Below, piece by piece: positions 61,187 through 64,000 of a stretch of 64,000 nt of DNA. Made by a program: the position numbers and the translations under genes. The notes beneath the pieces are model-generated. The model was not told the origin of the DNA and did no database searches. It worked only from the letters and a program-made list of their open reading frames with translations. The DNA is from Pseudomonas typographi. GTDB taxonomy: Bacteria > Pseudomonadota > Gammaproteobacteria > Pseudomonadales > Pseudomonadaceae. The stretch is taken from the NCBI RefSeq assembly GCF_014694385.1, contig NZ_JAAOCA010000020.1, forward strand, positions 54,641-118,640, written 5' to 3'. Every line of letters starts with the position of its first letter. Position 1 is the stretch's first letter.

Positions 61187-62368
61187 ATGGCCGCCAACAC
61201 TCGCTTCAACTGGATCGATCCACTGCTGTTGGACCAACAGCTCAGCGAAGAGGAACGCTTGGTGCGTAACAGCACCGCGAAGTTTGCCGAAGCGCACCTG
61301 GCGCCGCGGGTGCTCGAAGCGTTCCGCCATGAGAAGGCCGACCCGGCGATTTTTCGTGAGATGGGCGCTGCGGGGTTATTGGGCGCTACCCTTCCGGAGC
61401 AGTATGGCGGCAGCGGCCTGAGCGCTGTGTGTTATGGCCTGATCGCCCGCGAAGTCGAGCGGGTGGATTCCGGCTACCGCTCGATGATGAGTGTGCAATC
61501 TTCACTTGTGATGGTGCCGATCCACGAGTTCGGTAGCGAAGCGCAAAAGCAAAAATACCTGCCCAAGCTTGCCAGCGGCGAGTGGGTTGGCTGCTTTGGG
61601 CTCACCGAGCCGAACCATGGCTCCGACCCGGGCTCGATGGCCAGCCGTGCTAAGCCGGTAGCCGGCGGCTACCGCTTGAGCGGCAGCAAAATGTGGATTA
61701 CCAACAGCCCCATTGCCGATGTGTTCGTGGTGTGGGCCAAGGATGACACTGGCGACATCCGCGGTTTCATTCTTGAAAAGGGCTGGCAAGGGCTGAGCGC
61801 ACCGGCCATACACGGCAAGGTGGGGTTGCGCGCATCGGTTACGGGCGAAGTGGTGATGGACAACGTGTTCGTTCCAGAAGAAAACGCCTTCCCGGAGGTG
61901 CGCGGCCTCAAGGGGCCCTTTACCTGCCTGAACTCAGCGCGTTACGGCATCGCTTGGGGCGCGCTGGGTGCGGCGGAGTTTTGCTGGCATACGGCGCGCC
62001 AATACACCCTTGACCGCCACCAATTCAACCGGCCACTGGCGGCTAACCAGTTGGTGCAAAAGAAGTTGGCCGACATGCAGACCGAGATTACGCTGGCCCT
62101 GCAGGGCTGCTTGCGCTTAGGGCGGATGAAGGACGAGGGCACGGCGGCGGTTGAGATCACCTCGATGATGAAGCGTAATTCGTGCGGCAAGGCCCTGGAT
62201 ATCGCCCGAATGGCGCGGGACATGCTGGGGGGTAACGGTATCAGCGACGAGTTCGGCGTGGCCCGGCATTTGGTGAACTTGGAAGTGGTGAACACCTATG
62301 AGGGTACCCACGATGTTCATGCGTTGATCCTGGGGCGTGCGCAAACCGGCATCCAGGCGTTTTTTTAA
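61187..62368 (+). CDS. gcdH: Glutaryl-CoA dehydrogenase
   Basis: 393-aa FAD enzyme that oxidatively decarboxylates glutaryl-CoA to crotonyl-CoA in lysine/glutarate degradation. Substrate-binding Arg in [21 protein letters not shown] segments [17 protein letters not shown] and [17 protein letters not shown], and the catalytic base Glu in [17 protein letters not shown] are visible. GcdH-type, not the electron-bifurcating form. gcdG follows 27 nt later. Confidence 0.96.
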   Translation: MAANTRFNWIDPLLLDQQLSEEERLVRNSTAKFAEAHLAPRVLEAFRHEKADPAIFREMGAAGLLGATLPEQYGGSGLSAVCYGLIAREVERVDSGYRSMMSVQSSLVMVPIHEFGSEAQKQKYLPKLASGEWVGCFGLTEPNHGSDPGSMASRAKPVAGGYRLSGSKMWITNSPIADVFVVWAKDDTGDIRGFILEKGWQGLSAPAIHGKVGLRASVTGEVVMDNVFVPEENAFPEVRGLKGPFTCLNSARYGIAWGALGAAEFCWHTARQYTLDRHQFNRPLAANQLVQKKLADMQTEITLALQGCLRLGRMKDEGTAAVEITSMMKRNSCGKALDIARMARDMLGGNGISDEFGVARHLVNLEVVNTYEGTHDVHALILGRAQTGIQAFF

Positions 62369-62395
62369 TCACTACAATAAGAAGAGGGTGCGGCG

Positions 62396-63616
62396 ATGGG
62401 GGCATTGTCTGGCGTGCGCGTGCTGGATATGTCGCGGGTGCTGGCTGGCCCTTGGGCTGGGCAAGTGCTGGGCGACCTGGGCGCCGAAGTGATCAAGGTG
62501 GAAAAACCCGGCAGCGGGGACGATACCCGTGCCTGGGGCCCGCCTTATTTAAAGGATGCCGCCGGGAACAGCACCGGCGAGGCCGCCTATTACCTGGCGG
62601 CCAACCGCAATAAACAGTCGGTCACCATCGACTTCACGCTGCCAGAGGGGCAACGTCTGATCAGGGAGCTTGCGGCGCAATCCGATGTGTTGATCGAGAA
62701 CTTCAAGGTGGGTGGGCTGGCGGCCTATGGGTTGGACTACGCCTCGCTGCGGGCAGTGAACCCTCGGCTTATCTATTGTTCGATCACCGGCTTCGGCCAG
62801 TTCGGCCCCTATGCCAAGCGTGCCGGCTACGATTTCATGGTGCAAGGGCTCGGCGGCCTTATGAGCCTGACCGGCCGTGCCGACGATGAAGCCGGGGCGG
62901 GGCCGGTAAAGGTCGGCGTGGCGCTGACCGACATCCTCACCGGCCTTTATGCGAGCGTGGCGGTGCTGGCTGCATTGAACAGCCGCCACCACAATGGTGA
63001 AGGCCAGCACATCGATATGGCGTTATTGGATGTTCAAGTGGCGTGCCTGGCCAACCAGGCGATGAACTACCTCACCACCGGGGTGGCGCCGCGCCGCCTG
63101 GGCAATGCTCACCCCAATGTCGTGCCGTATCAGGATTTCCCGACCGCCGATGGCGACATTATTCTTACCGTGGGCAACGACAGCCAGTTTCGCAAATTCT
63201 GCGAGGTGGCGGGGCACCCCGAGTGGGCCGCCGATGCGCGGTTTTCCAGCAACGCGGCGCGGGTGGCCCACCGGGAGGTGCTGGTGCCGCTGATCCGCCA
63301 GGCCACGGTGTTTCGTACCAGCGCCGAATGGCTCCAGGCGTTGGAGCCGGTGGGTGTGCCATGCGGGCCGATCAACGATGTGCAGCAAGTGTTCAACGAC
63401 CCCCAGGTGCAAGCGCGTGGGCTGGTGGTGACGCTGGAGCACGCGCTGGCCGGAACGCTGCCCCAGGTGGCAAGCCCTTTGCGCCTCTCCCAAACACCGG
63501 TTGAATACCGCCAGGCGCCGCCGTTGTTGGGGGAACATACCGCCCAGGTGCTGGCCCAACTCTTAGGGTTGGGGGCTGATGAACAAAAGGGCCTGAAGGC
63601 GAGTGGCGTTATTTGA
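62396..63616 (+). CDS. gcdG: Succinyl-CoA:glutarate CoA-transferase (CaiB/BaiF, class III)
   Basis: 406 aa. Class III CoA-transferase with LDMSRVLAGPWAGQVLGDLGAEVIKVEKPG at the N terminus and the catalytic Asp in GEGQHIDMALLDVQV (about residue 205-209). It would activate glutarate with succinyl-CoA to feed GcdH. The pairing with gcdH and the LysR gene makes a complete glutarate module. Confidence 0.94.
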   Translation: MGALSGVRVLDMSRVLAGPWAGQVLGDLGAEVIKVEKPGSGDDTRAWGPPYLKDAAGNSTGEAAYYLAANRNKQSVTIDFTLPEGQRLIRELAAQSDVLIENFKVGGLAAYGLDYASLRAVNPRLIYCSITGFGQFGPYAKRAGYDFMVQGLGGLMSLTGRADDEAGAGPVKVGVALTDILTGLYASVAVLAALNSRHHNGEGQHIDMALLDVQVACLANQAMNYLTTGVAPRRLGNAHPNVVPYQDFPTADGDIILTVGNDSQFRKFCEVAGHPEWAADARFSSNAARVAHREVLVPLIRQATVFRTSAEWLQALEPVGVPCGPINDVQQVFNDPQVQARGLVVTLEHALAGTLPQVASPLRLSQTPVEYRQAPPLLGEHTAQVLAQLLGLGADEQKGLKASGVI

Positions 63617-63636
63617 CACCTTTTTGAATTTAACGG

Positions 63637-63664
63637 TTGACGCTAGGTTCCAACCCCCTATAAT
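63637..63664 (+). promoter_or_regulatory. rRNA operon promoter 1
   Basis: TTGACG (63637-63642), 16-bp spacer, TATAAT (63659-63664). Perfect -10. Followed by GCGCACC, a GC-rich discriminator typical of stringently controlled promoters. Confidence 0.85.
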
Positions 63665-63779
63665 GCGCACCACTTCCAGCGACAACGGAACACGAAACAC
63701 TTTGTTTATCAAGGGGTTAGGGTTTTCGGAATGCGGGAAGTGGTTTCAGTCCCCGGATTGAATGCGGTGAAAAAGGTGG

Positions 63780-63807
63780 TTGACAGCCGGTGTTAAGGCT
63801 GTAGAAT
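63780..63807 (+). promoter_or_regulatory. rRNA operon promoter 2
   Basis: TTGACA (63780-63785), 16-bp spacer, TAGAAT (63802-63807), then TCGCCTCCC, a discriminator resembling those of promoters 1 and 3. Confidence 0.85.
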
Positions 63808-63889
63808 TCGCCTCCCGCTTCGAGAGGTCTGAGGCGTGTCAAGTGGTTGAAGTTGAACGGTTTCTTCGAAAAGCTTCTGAATATTCCGC

Positions 63890-63917
63890 TTGACAGCAAG
63901 AGAGGTTAGCGTAGAAT
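63890..63917 (+). promoter_or_regulatory. rRNA operon promoter 3
   Basis: TTGACA (63890-63895), 16-bp spacer, TAGAAT (63912-63917), then GCGCGCCTC. Nearest promoter to the 16S gene. Confidence 0.85.
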
Positions 63918-64000
63918 GCGCGCCTCGGTTGAAGCGAAGGCTCAACCCACCGCTCTTTAACAACTGAATCAAGCAATTCGTGTGGGTGCTTGTGAGTTGG
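63918..64000 (+). other. rRNA operon leader with boxA antitermination site
   Basis: GCTCTTTAACAA (63952-63963) is the Nus-factor boxA of rRNA leaders, followed by the conserved Pseudomonas 16S leader (CTGAATCAAGCAATTCGTGTG). The 16S rRNA gene should begin about 100-200 nt beyond the window end on the plus strand. The three promoters and this leader fill the 384-bp gap after gcdG. Confidence 0.9.

Overview
The window is chromosomal DNA of a Pseudomonas. The calls rest on gene content and order known from P. aeruginosa and P. putida: engB/polA, znuA-zur-znuCB, metNIQ, algB-kinB (KinB H385 and AlgB D59 fall at the same residue numbers as in P. aeruginosa), a PA0069-type radical SAM gene, gcdHG, and an rRNA operon leader at the right end. 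Gene density is high. I saw no insertion sequence, integrase, CRISPR array or tRNA.

Layout. 1-760: engB. 761-12366: a catabolic block of eleven genes wedged between engB and the ersA/polA locus, which are adjacent in other pseudomonads. It holds an aminotransferase, a CTP-synthase-like amidotransferase with a novel N-terminal half, an SDR, a GntR regulator with two winged-helix domains, a three-gene amino-acid ABC importer, an M20 amidohydrolase, an enolase-superfamily enzyme, a creatinase/ectoine-hydrolase-like M24 protein and a DHDPS-family lyase. The same dyad (TTGCAC-N15-RTGCAA) lies in both of its promoter regions, so the block is probably one regulon. This is the best candidate for an undescribed pathway here. 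12371-12527: the small RNA ErsA with its AlgU-type promoter, on the minus strand, followed by polA.

15.4-25.7 kb: thrB, the zinc uptake system with its regulator, a lipoprotein, katE and the methionine importer. 25.7-33.8 kb: a CSS-EAL phosphodiesterase, AmpDh2 amidase, an SOS-box-controlled radical SAM protein, a beta carbonic anhydrase with a SulP transporter, and a SCO protein that stands without the cytochrome oxidase genes normally beside it. 33.9-39.3 kb: kinB-algB, a BON-domain protein, and a small envelope operon (92-aa protein, DUF1328, Ivy-type lysozyme inhibitor) behind a sigma-54 promoter. 39.3-50.9 kb: transporters (Bcr/CflA, GltP, NptA, TerC, CitMHS), an IclR regulator, an M16 protease and membrane proteins. 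51.2-54.3 kb: a DUF4105 protease-like protein with three tandem DUF2388 paralogues. 55.0-63.6 kb: acetyl-CoA hydrolase/transferase, the pntAA-AB-B transhydrogenase, and glutarate catabolism (LysR, gcdH, gcdG). 63.6-64.0 kb: three stacked sigma-70 promoters and the boxA leader of an rRNA operon whose 16S gene starts beyond the window.

Gene positions use the best-supported start, which often differs from the longest open frame. Gene names and synteny statements come from family knowledge and were not searched.
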